The notes under the pieces are model-generated. The model worked only from the letters and a program-made list of their open reading frames with translations. It had not been told where the DNA came from and made no database searches. The position numbers and the translations under genes were made by a program. From Flavobacterium luteolum (GTDB lineage: Bacteria; Bacteroidota; Bacteroidia; Flavobacteriales; Flavobacteriaceae), in contig NZ_CP114286.1 in NCBI RefSeq assembly GCF_027111275.1, positions 4,016,501-4,080,500 on the forward strand: a stretch of 64,000 nucleotides of DNA, read 5' to 3'. This document shows, piece after piece, positions 43,955-52,498 of this stretch (its first letter is position 1; each line of letters starts with the position of its first letter).

Positions 43955-45739
43955 TTACTGGTATTTTTTATCCGTTAGCGTTTTCATAAAAGTAACTAGA
44001 GCCTTTTCTTCTTTTATAGTCAAATTCAGTTTGTCAAAAGGAAGTGTTTGATTTTCTACTTCGTAGCCTAAACCAATTCCACCGCCTTTATTGTAGAAAG
44101 AAACTACTTCTTCGAGCGTCTTAAAAACTCCGTTATGCATATATGGCGCTGTAACAGCAGCATTTCTGACAGTTGGCGTTTTAAATGCTCCAACTAATTG
44201 TGGCATTTGGTTGTAGATGTAACGGCCTTTATCTGGGCTTAAAGTTTTTCCGGAAGCTTCACTTGGAGTTCCGATAACTTCATGTTCGGTTTTGGAATAA
44301 CTTGGCGGAACTGTTCCGTTAAATAATGGCGTAAAATGGCAAGTGGCACATTTTGCTTTTCCCATAAAAAGGTTCATTCCTTCGATTTCTTGGCTGTTTA
44401 AAGCTTTTTTGTTTCCTCTCATATAGTCATCAAATCGAGAATCAAAAGCATTTAAAGAGCGTATATAACTCGCAATAGCATTTTGAATCTGCCACGCTTC
44501 TGGTTTTGATATTTTTGGATAAGCTTTTTTGAATAGTTTTACATACTCCTTGTCCAGCTGAATTTTAGCATGAATATTTTCCATCGAGCCATGCATTTCG
44601 TCTTTATTCTGAATCACATCCACACTTTGTTTTTCTAGATCCAACTGACGCATATCCCAAAACTGAGCATTCTGCAAAGAAGCATAGGTTAGAGTAGGAG
44701 TGTTTCTTGGTAAATTCATTCCAGTAAGTGAAATGTTTGTTTTTAATCCGTCTGTAAAAGCTTTTTCAGGATTATGGCAAGTTGCACAGCTTCGATCATT
44801 GTTTTTTGAAAGACTTGTATCATAAAACAATTTTTCGCCTAAAATGGCTTTTTCTTTAGTAAAATTATATTCTTTAGAAAGAACAAAAGCATTCACATCA
44901 AAAGCATCTTTATCAAATAAAGTTTCAATTGTTGGTTTCAGCGGACTGCTTTTCTTTACATTTTTAATATTCTCTTCTTTCTGAAAAGTTTTCAGTTTTT
45001 TCGAAATCGGATTTAGATATTCAGATATAAAAATAGCACGATTAAAAGCATTGAAATTATTATTTTCAGTGCAGTATTTTTGTGCGCTTTTGGTCAACTC
45101 TTTTAATTCAGATACTGATTTATTATCAGCATCAATCTTTTCAAGCGTTTCTGGAATTGAGATTAAACTCTGGCCAGCTTCTGGAATTGAAGACTGCAAA
45201 ATCGGACTATCAAAACCAGTTATTCCTAAAGCAATAACTCTAAAAACATTCTGCTGCATAGCATCCAAAACGTAATCATCACTAATGGTAATAACTTCAA
45301 AAGTGCTTTTGAGTTGTTTAATATTCGATTGAAAAATATTCAATTCTCTCGTTAAACCTTCTTTACTTTCAGGATTGTATTCAGGATAAATCATTTCTTC
45401 CATAACTTGAAAACCATGGGGTTCAAAAGATCTGTTTTCTTCCAATTCCATTTCGTCAAGAGCAGGACCGTTCATAAATCTACCAGTTTCAGGAATAAAA
45501 TATTCAATTGCCCATTCGACTTTTTTGTATGCTAGACGTGACTTTTTAAATTGTGCTACAATTTCTTTTTGTGAAGAATTGCTGGTTACAAGTTTTTGAA
45601 ATTGTGAAATTTCATTACTAAGTTTATTTAAGTCTACAAGTAATTCTTGTTTGATCGTTGGTTTTGAAGCTTCGCTTTCTTTGCATGAATAGAAAAAAGA
45701 AAGCAGTATAAATAGAAAAGTAAAATATTTTAATTTCAT
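43955..45739 (-). CDS. Lipid-anchored di-haem cytochrome c peroxidase (MauG/CCP family) with N-terminal helical domain
   Basis: 594 residues. MKLKYFTFLFILLSFFYSC is a lipoprotein signal. Residues 25-270 form a helical domain with an imelysin-like flavour (RLAYKKVEWAIEYFIPETG, EPHGFQVMEEMIYPEYNPE). The peroxidase part has two CxxCH haem sites, DRSCATCHNPEKAF near 318 and AKCATCHFTPLF near 465, and the late PYMHNGVFKTLEEVV with the axial Met. It reduces hydrogen peroxide or oxidises a partner at the periplasmic face. The next gene upstream (PhoX-like) runs in the same direction after 68 bases. Confidence 0.87.
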   Translation of the reverse strand: MKLKYFTFLFILLSFFYSCKESEASKPTIKQELLVDLNKLSNEISQFQKLVTSNSSQKEIVAQFKKSRLAYKKVEWAIEYFIPETGRFMNGPALDEMELEENRSFEPHGFQVMEEMIYPEYNPESKEGLTRELNIFQSNIKQLKSTFEVITISDDYVLDAMQQNVFRVIALGITGFDSPILQSSIPEAGQSLISIPETLEKIDADNKSVSELKELTKSAQKYCTENNNFNAFNRAIFISEYLNPISKKLKTFQKEENIKNVKKSSPLKPTIETLFDKDAFDVNAFVLSKEYNFTKEKAILGEKLFYDTSLSKNNDRSCATCHNPEKAFTDGLKTNISLTGMNLPRNTPTLTYASLQNAQFWDMRQLDLEKQSVDVIQNKDEMHGSMENIHAKIQLDKEYVKLFKKAYPKISKPEAWQIQNAIASYIRSLNAFDSRFDDYMRGNKKALNSQEIEGMNLFMGKAKCATCHFTPLFNGTVPPSYSKTEHEVIGTPSEASGKTLSPDKGRYIYNQMPQLVGAFKTPTVRNAAVTAPYMHNGVFKTLEEVVSFYNKGGGIGLGYEVENQTLPFDKLNLTIKEEKALVTFMKTLTDKKYQ

Positions 45740-45807
45740 AGTGGAGTTGTAATAGAAACAACCCTTATCGAAAAATAAGGGTTGTCAATAGATTTTGGTA
45801 GAAATTA

Positions 45808-47286
45808 TTAGCGTTGTACGTTTCTAATAATTACAGTTTGTCCTCCCTCTTTGTTAGTTTGAGTTCCTGAACCGTCAGCATTTTTAAATGCATCACTTTG
45901 CCAAGTGTGAGGGTGAATATTTACAGTGAAAGTATCTGGAACACCAATGATATCTGAAATGTCTTGCATAGCTCCAAATTCCCAGCTTCCAAATCTCATT
46001 TCGCCAGTTTGGTTATAAAGTGTATTCCAAGCTGTATCTGTTCTTTTGTGGTTCATGTTTAACCACGGTTTATTCTGTTTTGTAGCAATATTGTACTGCC
46101 AGATGTAAGAATCGTGTTTTGCATCTGCATAATAGCTATCACCATCTTCTTGAATGTAAACATAGTTTTCAGTCACACATAAGTTATCAGGATTGATAAT
46201 TCCAGTTCCAGGAGTACTGTCTCCTTCAACAGCCAATTCTAAAGTTCCTTTTAATGGGTTTGTTGCATCTAATTTTACTTTATAAACTCTTCCCCACATT
46301 GTATATCCTTCAACAGGAGCATTATTTGTTGCTTGACCAGTTGCAGTAAAGTAAATTTCTCTATTGTTGCTTGCACTTCCTTTTCTGTAATCTACGTCTT
46401 CAACTCTTGAGAAACGAATTGCTTTTAAATCATTAACTGTTGTATTGATTACCGCACCAGTTAAGTTTTTAGCATTCGGAATTTCAACAAATTCAACTGG
46501 ATATGAATTGTTTAAAGTGATAGTTGTTTCAACTTGATTTCCGTCAGTTCTTTTTAAAGCGTATAATTTTCCATTAGATAAATCGCCAACTGTGCTAACA
46601 TACATGATTAACTGACCAGCACTTACGTGAGAAGTTGCATAAGATTGATCTTCTCCAATTAAAATAACTGTTTTTCCTGGGTAAGCTTCTTTTGGAAGCG
46701 GAACAGCGTTTTCCATACTCGCTTTTCCTAAAGCTGGCAACACTCTGTCAGTTCTAGCTTTATCAGTAGATAATCCAAGAGGATTAATTCCGTGAACCAT
46801 ACTTTCCTGACCGCTTTCTCCAGCAGTTAAAAAGATTGGCCCAAATCCGTGGATTTCTGGAGTTGCCAAAGTAGCAGAACACAAACGAGTAAGACCTCCA
46901 ACACCATCAACGATATAGTCTCCTTTTACAGGCTTGAAAGTTTTGTCTAAATATACTCTTGATACCGATTGAATAATTTCATGGTTAGTAATCATAATGT
47001 ATCCATCACCTTTAGGATCTTTCATTATTCCAGCTCCGTCAGGCTGTGCGCCATAAACAAAAGATGGAGAATCTGGAAGTACATCAGCGCTTGTAATTAA
47101 AGTGCTGATTTTTAAGTTTTCAAAACCTGTCTGAGCATAAACAAAAGGAGGTATTTTTGAATGTGAAGTAAAATCGATGCTTGCGTTTACATCGTTTTTT
47201 GAATCTTTGTCATCATTTTGACAGCCAATTGCAGTAAGACCTGCAATTCCAAGCAAGGTAATCGATTTTAAGAAGTTAGCTTTCAT
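45808..47286 (-). CDS. PhoX/DUF839-like lipoprotein
   Basis: 492 residues from the ATG at 47286; a longer frame from 47340 adds an unsuitable lead. MKANFLKSITLLGIAGLTAIGC is a lipoprotein signal with Cys22. The body is a beta-propeller pattern with GYIMITNHEIIQSVSR, FLTAGESGQESMVHGIN, LIGEDQSYATSHVSAGQLI and NPDNLCVTENYVYIQEDG, which resembles PhoX-type phosphatases (DUF839), a calcium-dependent phosphomonoesterase family. The match is by pattern only. It probably shares a transcript with the peroxidase gene. Confidence 0.55.
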   Translation of the reverse strand: MKANFLKSITLLGIAGLTAIGCQNDDKDSKNDVNASIDFTSHSKIPPFVYAQTGFENLKISTLITSADVLPDSPSFVYGAQPDGAGIMKDPKGDGYIMITNHEIIQSVSRVYLDKTFKPVKGDYIVDGVGGLTRLCSATLATPEIHGFGPIFLTAGESGQESMVHGINPLGLSTDKARTDRVLPALGKASMENAVPLPKEAYPGKTVILIGEDQSYATSHVSAGQLIMYVSTVGDLSNGKLYALKRTDGNQVETTITLNNSYPVEFVEIPNAKNLTGAVINTTVNDLKAIRFSRVEDVDYRKGSASNNREIYFTATGQATNNAPVEGYTMWGRVYKVKLDATNPLKGTLELAVEGDSTPGTGIINPDNLCVTENYVYIQEDGDSYYADAKHDSYIWQYNIATKQNKPWLNMNHKRTDTAWNTLYNQTGEMRFGSWEFGAMQDISDIIGVPDTFTVNIHPHTWQSDAFKNADGSGTQTNKEGGQTVIIRNVQR

Positions 47287-47448
47287 AAAGTGTTTTTTTG
47301 TGTTTTTTTTGATTAGAGCAAAGCTATCTTTCAAAAACAAAATACATGTTATGAGTATTTTTTCTTTTTGCTAACTTTTATAAGTCTTGTATTACTAAAT
47401 GGTAAATTAAAAGTTTAGAATGTAAATTTTAGATTCCTAAAAAAAATC

Positions 47449-48084
47449 TTAAAGCGGTTTAAAAAGCTGATTTAGATTGACCGCCTTTTTCTCTTTTAGC
47501 TTTTTTACAATCTTAAGAAAAGCAATCGCAGTAATATAAGCATCACCCAAAGCAGTGTGACGGTCTTTTTTTGAAATATCAAATTTGTCAGCCAAATCAT
47601 CTAAGGTATAATGATCTTTTCTCTCGAATAAATGCGATTGAATCAAAGTCTTTTTGTACAAATAAGCCGTATCTAAAGTTTTATTGGTTAAATGCGGAAG
47701 GCCATTTCGTTCTAAAGCTTTATTAATCATGGTAACATCAAAAATTGTGTGATGCGCAATGATTATAGAATCTCCTAAAAAATCTAAAAATTGCTTTAAA
47801 GCCTCTAACTCGGTCGGACGTTTAATCAATAAATCTTTTAAAATACCATGAATTTGAGCAGTCGTTTTATCATAATGATCTTGTTCGAGATAAACTTCAA
47901 AACTATCCTGAACATTAATGATTCCGTTTTGAAGAACCAATGCGCCAATACATAAAATACGATCGTTATCATAATCAAATCCTGTAGTTTCAGTATCTAA
48001 AACAACAAAACGAGTTTCTTCGATGGTAATATTTTCATCGAATAGATTAGTCTCTTCTTTTTTCCAAAAATTGAATAAACTCAT
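47449..48084 (-). CDS. DnaQ-like 3'-5' exonuclease (DEDDh)
   Basis: 211 residues. Exo I FVVLDTETTGFDYDNDRI, Exo II IIAHHTIFDVTMINKAL and Exo III DRHTALGDAYITA carry the DEDDh residues. Family members proofread DNA or trim nucleic acids. It begins 2 bases after the stop of the upstream cNMP/CBS/DUF294 gene on the same strand, so the two form an operon. Confidence 0.9.
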   Translation of the reverse strand: MSLFNFWKKEETNLFDENITIEETRFVVLDTETTGFDYDNDRILCIGALVLQNGIINVQDSFEVYLEQDHYDKTTAQIHGILKDLLIKRPTELEALKQFLDFLGDSIIIAHHTIFDVTMINKALERNGLPHLTNKTLDTAYLYKKTLIQSHLFERKDHYTLDDLADKFDISKKDRHTALGDAYITAIAFLKIVKKLKEKKAVNLNQLFKPL

Positions 48085-48086
48085 AA

Positions 48087-50006
48087 TTATACCAGATTTG
48101 AAATATTAAAACGTACCGAAATAAGTTCCTGAAGTTCTTTGATGGTTTTAAAAGTACGTTTCAGCTTAATTTTTTCCATTTTTGTTAAAGACTCCAATTC
48201 GATAAACTGACCCGAATCATGGTGTAATAATCCTTGTTTGGTTCTAAATTTCAGTAAAGCTTTAAACGAATAAGAGCATGATAAATACAATTCTCTATTA
48301 TTTGGTTCCAGTTCAGCCAATTTCTCAAAACGTTCAGCCGTATTGCTGATTCCTTTTACCGAATGGGATAAAATTAAAACACGCGCTGCATCTGTTAAAG
48401 GCATTAAGGCTCTTCGTTTGATGTCGAAATTATCTTTGTTTGCGCCATCTTGTTCCACTAAAAATTGTCTAAAGAAGCCAGTAGGAGAAGGGCTTTGCAA
48501 AGCACCGCTCACCAAATGCATATAAAAAATCGGATTAGCTTTTACATTTTCAAAAATGGAATCAGACAATTCGTTAACGATTTCAGAATCGCCATAAGTT
48601 TTACTGTAATCAAAGAAAATAAAGGAAAGTAAAACCTCATTTTTCCCTGGATTTGTAATCCAATGATGCACCTGAGCTTTCCATTCATCCAGACTCATAC
48701 ACCATTTCGGACTAGAAGCCATCATATCGGCAGGACAATAATCGTAGCCAATTTCAAATAGGCCTTTATTGACAAGACCGGCAAATTTTAAGAAATATAT
48801 TTTCGTTTCATCTCTAAAAACTTCATTTACATTTTCATAAACAATTGCATTATCTTGATCGGTATGCAACATTTGTTCGCCGCGTCCTTGGCTTCCAAGC
48901 GCCAACCATGCAAATTTTACAGGCGGCGGACTGCTCATTTTTTCCAAACAGATCTCGATAACTCGAGTAGTGCAGGCCTCGTTCAATTCAGTAATGATTT
49001 TGGTAATCAAAGTCATCGGAATATTTTGATCCAGATAACCTTGAAGCAGTTGCATAATTCGGTTGCGGATTGGTTTTATTTCCTTGATTTTTTTAGTGCG
49101 TTTCAGCGCTTTTATTAAAACCGCAGGATTATTTCCAAGCGCTACCATAACGTCGTGTTTCGATAAAATTCCGACCGCTTTAGTATTTACCGTTCCATCT
49201 TTCGTTAAACACAAATGGCTGATATTACTTTTCATCATCGCCATTTGAGCCTCGGTAACCGTCATTTTTTTCGGATATGTAATAACAGGTTTCGTCATTA
49301 TCGTTTCGGCAGTTGTCGTAATTGGAAAATCGCCGGTAACAATTTTATTTCGAAGGTCTTTATCAGTTAGAATACCAATCGGAAGCATTTCATCAACAAT
49401 CAGAATAGCACCAACTTTCTTTTTATTCATAATCTTAGCCACTTCCTTAACAGTCGTTGTCGGACCGCAGGTTACGATTTTTTTTGAATATTTGATGGGT
49501 GCTAAATCAAAAGAATGATTGCTCGAATGCAGGTTTTCATTTAACTGATCATCGCCATATAATTTATCTTTATGAATGTCTGAATACGGATTTCGAGTAT
49601 TTGAAGCATAACTTTCAATTAGAAAATTGCCAATGTTTCTGTTTTCAAGGGCGTAAGGTTTAAAAACCGCAATAGGAATAGCGTAAAGAATACTTTCTTC
49701 ATGCGCTACAGCCTCCATAATGTAATTTTCTTGTGCCAAAAGCGGACGAAGTCCAAAAATATCGCCTTCGTCACACATGTCTAAAACGGTGTTTTTAGTG
49801 CTTTTTTTCAATGCGATCGCACCTTTATGCACTACATAAAAAGAATCGTGCGTTTTATCATTTTCGGCAAAAATTACTGAATCTTTTTCTTTATAAATAA
49901 TAGAAATCTGCTCAGATAGCTTTTCTAAATCTCTCTGATGCAAAAAATTAAACGGCGGATAATTCTTTAAAAAGTCGGCAACACGTTGCGAAATGGTATT
50001 TTTCAT
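48087..50006 (-). CDS. cNMP-binding, CBS-pair and DUF294 nucleotidyltransferase-like protein
   Basis: 639 residues. A cyclic-nucleotide-binding fold lies at about 20-135 (DSFYVVHKGAIALKKS, CDEGDIFGLRPLL), a CBS pair at about 180-300 (MNKKKVGAILIVDEMLPIGI, GILSKHDVMVAL), the DUF294 nucleotidyltransferase core at about 350-410 with GSQGRGEQMLHTDQDNAIVY, and a helical DUF294_C region. This architecture is known from GlnD-like signalling proteins of unsettled function. It lies directly upstream of the DnaQ-like gene, an association often kept in this group. Confidence 0.88.
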   Translation of the reverse strand: MKNTISQRVADFLKNYPPFNFLHQRDLEKLSEQISIIYKEKDSVIFAENDKTHDSFYVVHKGAIALKKSTKNTVLDMCDEGDIFGLRPLLAQENYIMEAVAHEESILYAIPIAVFKPYALENRNIGNFLIESYASNTRNPYSDIHKDKLYGDDQLNENLHSSNHSFDLAPIKYSKKIVTCGPTTTVKEVAKIMNKKKVGAILIVDEMLPIGILTDKDLRNKIVTGDFPITTTAETIMTKPVITYPKKMTVTEAQMAMMKSNISHLCLTKDGTVNTKAVGILSKHDVMVALGNNPAVLIKALKRTKKIKEIKPIRNRIMQLLQGYLDQNIPMTLITKIITELNEACTTRVIEICLEKMSSPPPVKFAWLALGSQGRGEQMLHTDQDNAIVYENVNEVFRDETKIYFLKFAGLVNKGLFEIGYDYCPADMMASSPKWCMSLDEWKAQVHHWITNPGKNEVLLSFIFFDYSKTYGDSEIVNELSDSIFENVKANPIFYMHLVSGALQSPSPTGFFRQFLVEQDGANKDNFDIKRRALMPLTDAARVLILSHSVKGISNTAERFEKLAELEPNNRELYLSCSYSFKALLKFRTKQGLLHHDSGQFIELESLTKMEKIKLKRTFKTIKELQELISVRFNISNLV

Positions 50007-50122
50007 TTGGTTAGATTAGAGTTCTAATGTACTATTTAAAATAGAAATGTAAAAGAAACATTTTTGTTTTTTGAGTTGCAAAGAAACAGAGGGGCAAAGG
50101 GATAAAGGTTTTTCTGCACAGT

Positions 50123-50176
50123 TTTGTCATCCCGAGGAACGAGGGATCTCCGTAAGAAGCTCCACAAAGTTTTGTA
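50123..50176. repeat. Dispersed intergenic repeat (TCATCCCGAGGAACGAGG type)
   Basis: TTTGTCATCCCGAGGAACGA (from 50123), then GGGATCTCCGTAAGAAGCTC and ACAAAGTTTTG. The CGTAAGAAGCTCC block (50151-50163) is shared in reverse with 1144-1156. It lies in a gap between minus-strand genes without any open frame of interest. Confidence 0.6.
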
Positions 50177-50202
50177 ATAAAAAAAGCTCCAAAATTGGAG
50201 CC
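50175..50202 (-). terminator. Terminator of the 50224-50595 lipoprotein gene
   Basis: On the - strand GGCTCCAA and TTGGAGC pair around a 2-nt loop (50186-50201 in + coordinates), followed by a run of T residues (A run at 50178-50185 on the + strand). Confidence 0.75.
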
Positions 50203-50223
50203 TTCAATATTTTAAATCAAATC

Positions 50224-50595
50224 TTAATCAACTTTATAAACAGTACCTCGCTGTTTCTCTTCAGAACCAACCAAGCCAAATTCAAACGTATAAGAATCTT
50301 TAGAAGTTGTTAAAATCTTCATGCTGATTGCTTTTTCTTCAGCCATGTTTTTTGGATGCTTTTTCTGTAGTACATATTCACAGTCACTTACCCAACGAAT
50401 GGTTGCTGTATCTGTTTTTCCTTCAAAAGTTTCGATTTCGATATCGTCTTTGCGTTCAAAATAAGTTGTTTTTTTCTCGCCGTTGACTTCTGTCTCAAAT
50501 TTAAATTTTCCGGTTTTAAAATCTTTACAATTGTGTTCGGCGTTATAACATGAAACTAAAGCCAAAACAGGTAATAAGAAAATTATTTTTTTCAT
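50224..50595 (-). CDS. Small lipoprotein of unknown function
   Basis: 123 residues. MKKIIFLLPVLALVSC is a lipoprotein signal with Cys16. The body has CKDFKTGKFKFETEVNGEKK, TTYFERKDDIEIE and a predicted lipocalin-like or small beta-barrel pattern. Similar flavobacterial proteins have been labelled topoisomerase IV in databases by propagation error, as far as I recall; nothing in this protein supports that. Own terminator downstream. Confidence 0.7.
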   Translation of the reverse strand: MKKIIFLLPVLALVSCYNAEHNCKDFKTGKFKFETEVNGEKKTTYFERKDDIEIETFEGKTDTATIRWVSDCEYVLQKKHPKNMAEEKAISMKILTTSKDSYTFEFGLVGSEEKQRGTVYKVD

Positions 50596-50613
50596 TTTAA
50601 ATAAGTTTTTTTA

Positions 50614-50694
50614 GGAGCTGATTCCCGCTGTCCGCTATATCTTTTGTGGTGAACCCCACCACAAAAGGATGTCGCTACCATCGGGGCTAGGACT
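50614..50694. repeat. Flavobacterial hairpin repeat with conserved flanks
   Basis: GGAGCTGATTCCCGCTGTCC (from 50614) leads into an 11-bp perfect stem, CTTTTGTGGTG (50641-50651) with CACCACAAAAG (50657-50667), followed by GATGTCGCTACCATCGGGGC and TAGGAC. From memory, elements with these flanks and a variable central hairpin recur in Flavobacterium genomes. Its composition is more GC-rich than the genes around it. Confidence 0.65.
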
Positions 50695-50716
50695 TTGGTT
50701 TTCAAAAGTCCTTTTT

Positions 50717-50878
50717 TCAATTAAAGAATAAAAAGAAAATTACAAGAGTTATAAAAGCTATAAAAAGTAAATTTCGTTTTTTGTTTTTAGAACTCTGCTC
50801 TTCGGTTAAATTTGTTTTGCAGAATTTAATTAAGATCCACCAACATGTCCCGCCAAAATTTGCATAATATTCGATCAT
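50717..50878 (-). CDS. Small membrane protein of 53 residues, coupled to the DinB gene
   Basis: ATG at 50878 overlaps the stop of the upstream DinB gene (ATGA). The product begins MIEYYANFGGTCWWILIKFC, continues with a hydrophilic KTNLTEEQSSKNKKR and ends in a membrane helix (NLLFIAFITLVIFFLFF). The Trp/Cys-rich start and overlap support a real gene despite the small size. Function unknown. Confidence 0.7.
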   Translation of the reverse strand: MIEYYANFGGTCWWILIKFCKTNLTEEQSSKNKKRNLLFIAFITLVIFFLFFN

Positions 50879-51450
50879 TTCAATCTCTTTAATTCATCAT
50901 CGGTAAAGTTCTTAATTTCTTTCTCTTTGGCAAACTTTTCAGCATTGTAATTTCCCGATTTATTCTTCGGAATCGATAAGCTATTCCATTCGCTGTTTTT
51001 CAATTGTTTGGCGTAAAAAACAATCTGACCAACATGATAAGGATAATGTGCCAATTGACGATTTATAGCTTCAATAACCGTATGACCTTCATTTCTAATG
51101 TAAATGATATCTGAAAGCTGTTCTGGTTTTAGACTTCCCAAAGCATTTTCAAGACAATTCCATCCTTTGTTCCAGACTTCCAGAACTTCTTCTTTAGACT
51201 GTAAATCGTTTTCAAATTCTGCATCACGATTTCGCCATTCTTTCTCTCCATCAGAAGTCAGAAAATCGGTCCAACGCGAAAGCATGTTGCCTGAAATGTG
51301 TTTTATAATGGTAGCAATGCTGTTGGTGTCGTCATTAAACGATACAAAAAGTTGCGAAGGCTCAAGCTGCTCTATAGCTTTTTCTCCAAGCATTTTATAA
51401 TATAAAAATTGCTTTTTGACACTTTCAAGGTAAGATTCAGATAATTTCAT
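50875..51450 (-). CDS. DinB/DUF1572 family metal-binding protein
   Basis: 191 residues from the ATG at 51450; a GTG at 51468 would add six residues. Four-helix DinB layout with three metal-ligand histidines: TIIKHISGNMLSRW, and RQLAHYPYHVGQIVFYAKQL. This is the DUF1572 branch of the DinB/YfiT superfamily, often thiol- or metal-dependent enzymes with unknown substrate. It is translationally coupled to the small membrane protein downstream. Confidence 0.85.
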   Translation of the reverse strand: MKLSESYLESVKKQFLYYKMLGEKAIEQLEPSQLFVSFNDDTNSIATIIKHISGNMLSRWTDFLTSDGEKEWRNRDAEFENDLQSKEEVLEVWNKGWNCLENALGSLKPEQLSDIIYIRNEGHTVIEAINRQLAHYPYHVGQIVFYAKQLKNSEWNSLSIPKNKSGNYNAEKFAKEKEIKNFTDDELKRLK

Positions 51451-51547
51451 AGCTATTTTTTTTGCCACAAATAGTACAAGTTTTAATTGTATCGCAAATT
51501 GATCGAAATCTCAATTCGTGTTAATTCGTGTAATTCGAGGCGTTTTT

Positions 51548-52120
51548 TTAAACAATTTTGATATCGTATTTGTCTAATAATCCAACAATTCCGTCTGTAG
51601 AAAATTGTGCTTTTTTCATCGGATTAAATTCAGGATCGATTTTATAATTATAAGCTGTTTTAAAATTAACTCCAGCCAATTGTGTTTCGTTAAAAATAGC
51701 GCCATCAAGATTGCAATTATCAAAAATAGAACTCGTTAAATTCGTTCCGATAAAAGTTACTTCACGCACAGAAGAATTGATAAATTTGGTTTTTGGCATT
51801 TTTTTATTCGAAAAAAGCGCATAATCCAAAACGCAATCTTCAAAATATACCTGAAATAAGAAATCGTCACATTCGTTAAAAGCGATTCCCAGAAGTTTAC
51901 AATTTTTAAAAGTGACATTTTTTAAACTTGTTCCAGCCAAACTTGTCATAGAGAGATTGCAGTCAATAAATTCGCAGTCAAGAAAAGTATTAGAACTAAA
52001 ATTGCTGTTGGAAAAATCACAATTTTTAAACACACAATCTTCAAACTCCCGATTGTTTATTCGTTTATCAATATAAACAACTTTGTCAAATGTTTTCTGA
52101 ATGTGAATTATGCCTTCCAT
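51548..52120 (-). CDS. Pentapeptide-repeat protein
   Basis: 190 residues. Repeats of the A/C(D/N)F/L type run from about 25 to 160 (FEDCVFKNCDFSNSNF, FLDCEFIDCNLSMTSL, LTSSIFDNCNLDGAIF), predicting a right-handed quadrilateral beta helix. Some relatives (Qnr, MfpA) mimic DNA and bind gyrase; nothing here shows that this one does. Stands alone between the DinB and DUF6095 genes. Confidence 0.88.
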   Translation of the reverse strand: MEGIIHIQKTFDKVVYIDKRINNREFEDCVFKNCDFSNSNFSSNTFLDCEFIDCNLSMTSLAGTSLKNVTFKNCKLLGIAFNECDDFLFQVYFEDCVLDYALFSNKKMPKTKFINSSVREVTFIGTNLTSSIFDNCNLDGAIFNETQLAGVNFKTAYNYKIDPEFNPMKKAQFSTDGIVGLLDKYDIKIV

Positions 52121-52195
52121 GTTTTATTTAGCTTAAAAGTTTAAATGAGATCTGACAGTATTTTTAATCCGTCAGGTTTATTTTAGAAGACTAAA

Positions 52196-52417
52196 TTAGT
52201 CATTAAATATACCTTTCATAATGGTTTTCAATCCCAAAAAGATCAAAACCATAGAGCTTAGACAAGCTACAATTCCGATTGCTAAAACAAGATAGTGCCA
52301 GTTGTTGCTTTGATTCTGAAAAGCATTATAAATTAACGATGGACCAAGAAACATTAAAGGCAAAGCACCTGTTAAATATTTAATTCCTTTTCCTAGTAAT
52401 TGTCTGTTTGTTGCCAT
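52196..52417 (-). CDS. DUF6095-like two-helix membrane protein
   Basis: 73 residues. Two membrane helices (YLTGALPLMFLGPSLIYNAF and YLVLAIGIVACLSSMVLIFL) joined by a short loop, with a conserved opening MATNRQLLGKGIKYL. It matches the small flavobacterial family I know as DUF6095. Located downstream of murQ on the same strand. Confidence 0.75.
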   Translation of the reverse strand: MATNRQLLGKGIKYLTGALPLMFLGPSLIYNAFQNQSNNWHYLVLAIGIVACLSSMVLIFLGLKTIMKGIFND

Positions 52418-52431
52418 TTTGTTTTTGTTTC

Positions 52432-52497
52432 AAGTTTTCTTTGTTTCAAGTTTCAAATTGCAGTTTGAAACAACATTTCACATTTCAAAGAAAACTT
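52432..52497. repeat. Nested inverted repeats between murQ and the DUF6095 gene
   Basis: AAGTTTTCTTTG (52432-52443) is the reverse complement of CAAAGAAAACTT (52486-52497), and inside it GTTTCAAA (52450-52457) pairs with TTTGAAAC (52464-52471). The repeat abuts the murQ stop and probably terminates or stabilises its message. Confidence 0.6.
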
Positions 52498-52498
52498 T

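Noticed and set aside
50224-50595. Annotation as DNA topoisomerase IV, which I recall for similar small proteins
   Set aside because: The product is a 123-residue lipoprotein with no topoisomerase motif; real parE and parC lie at 6741-11379.
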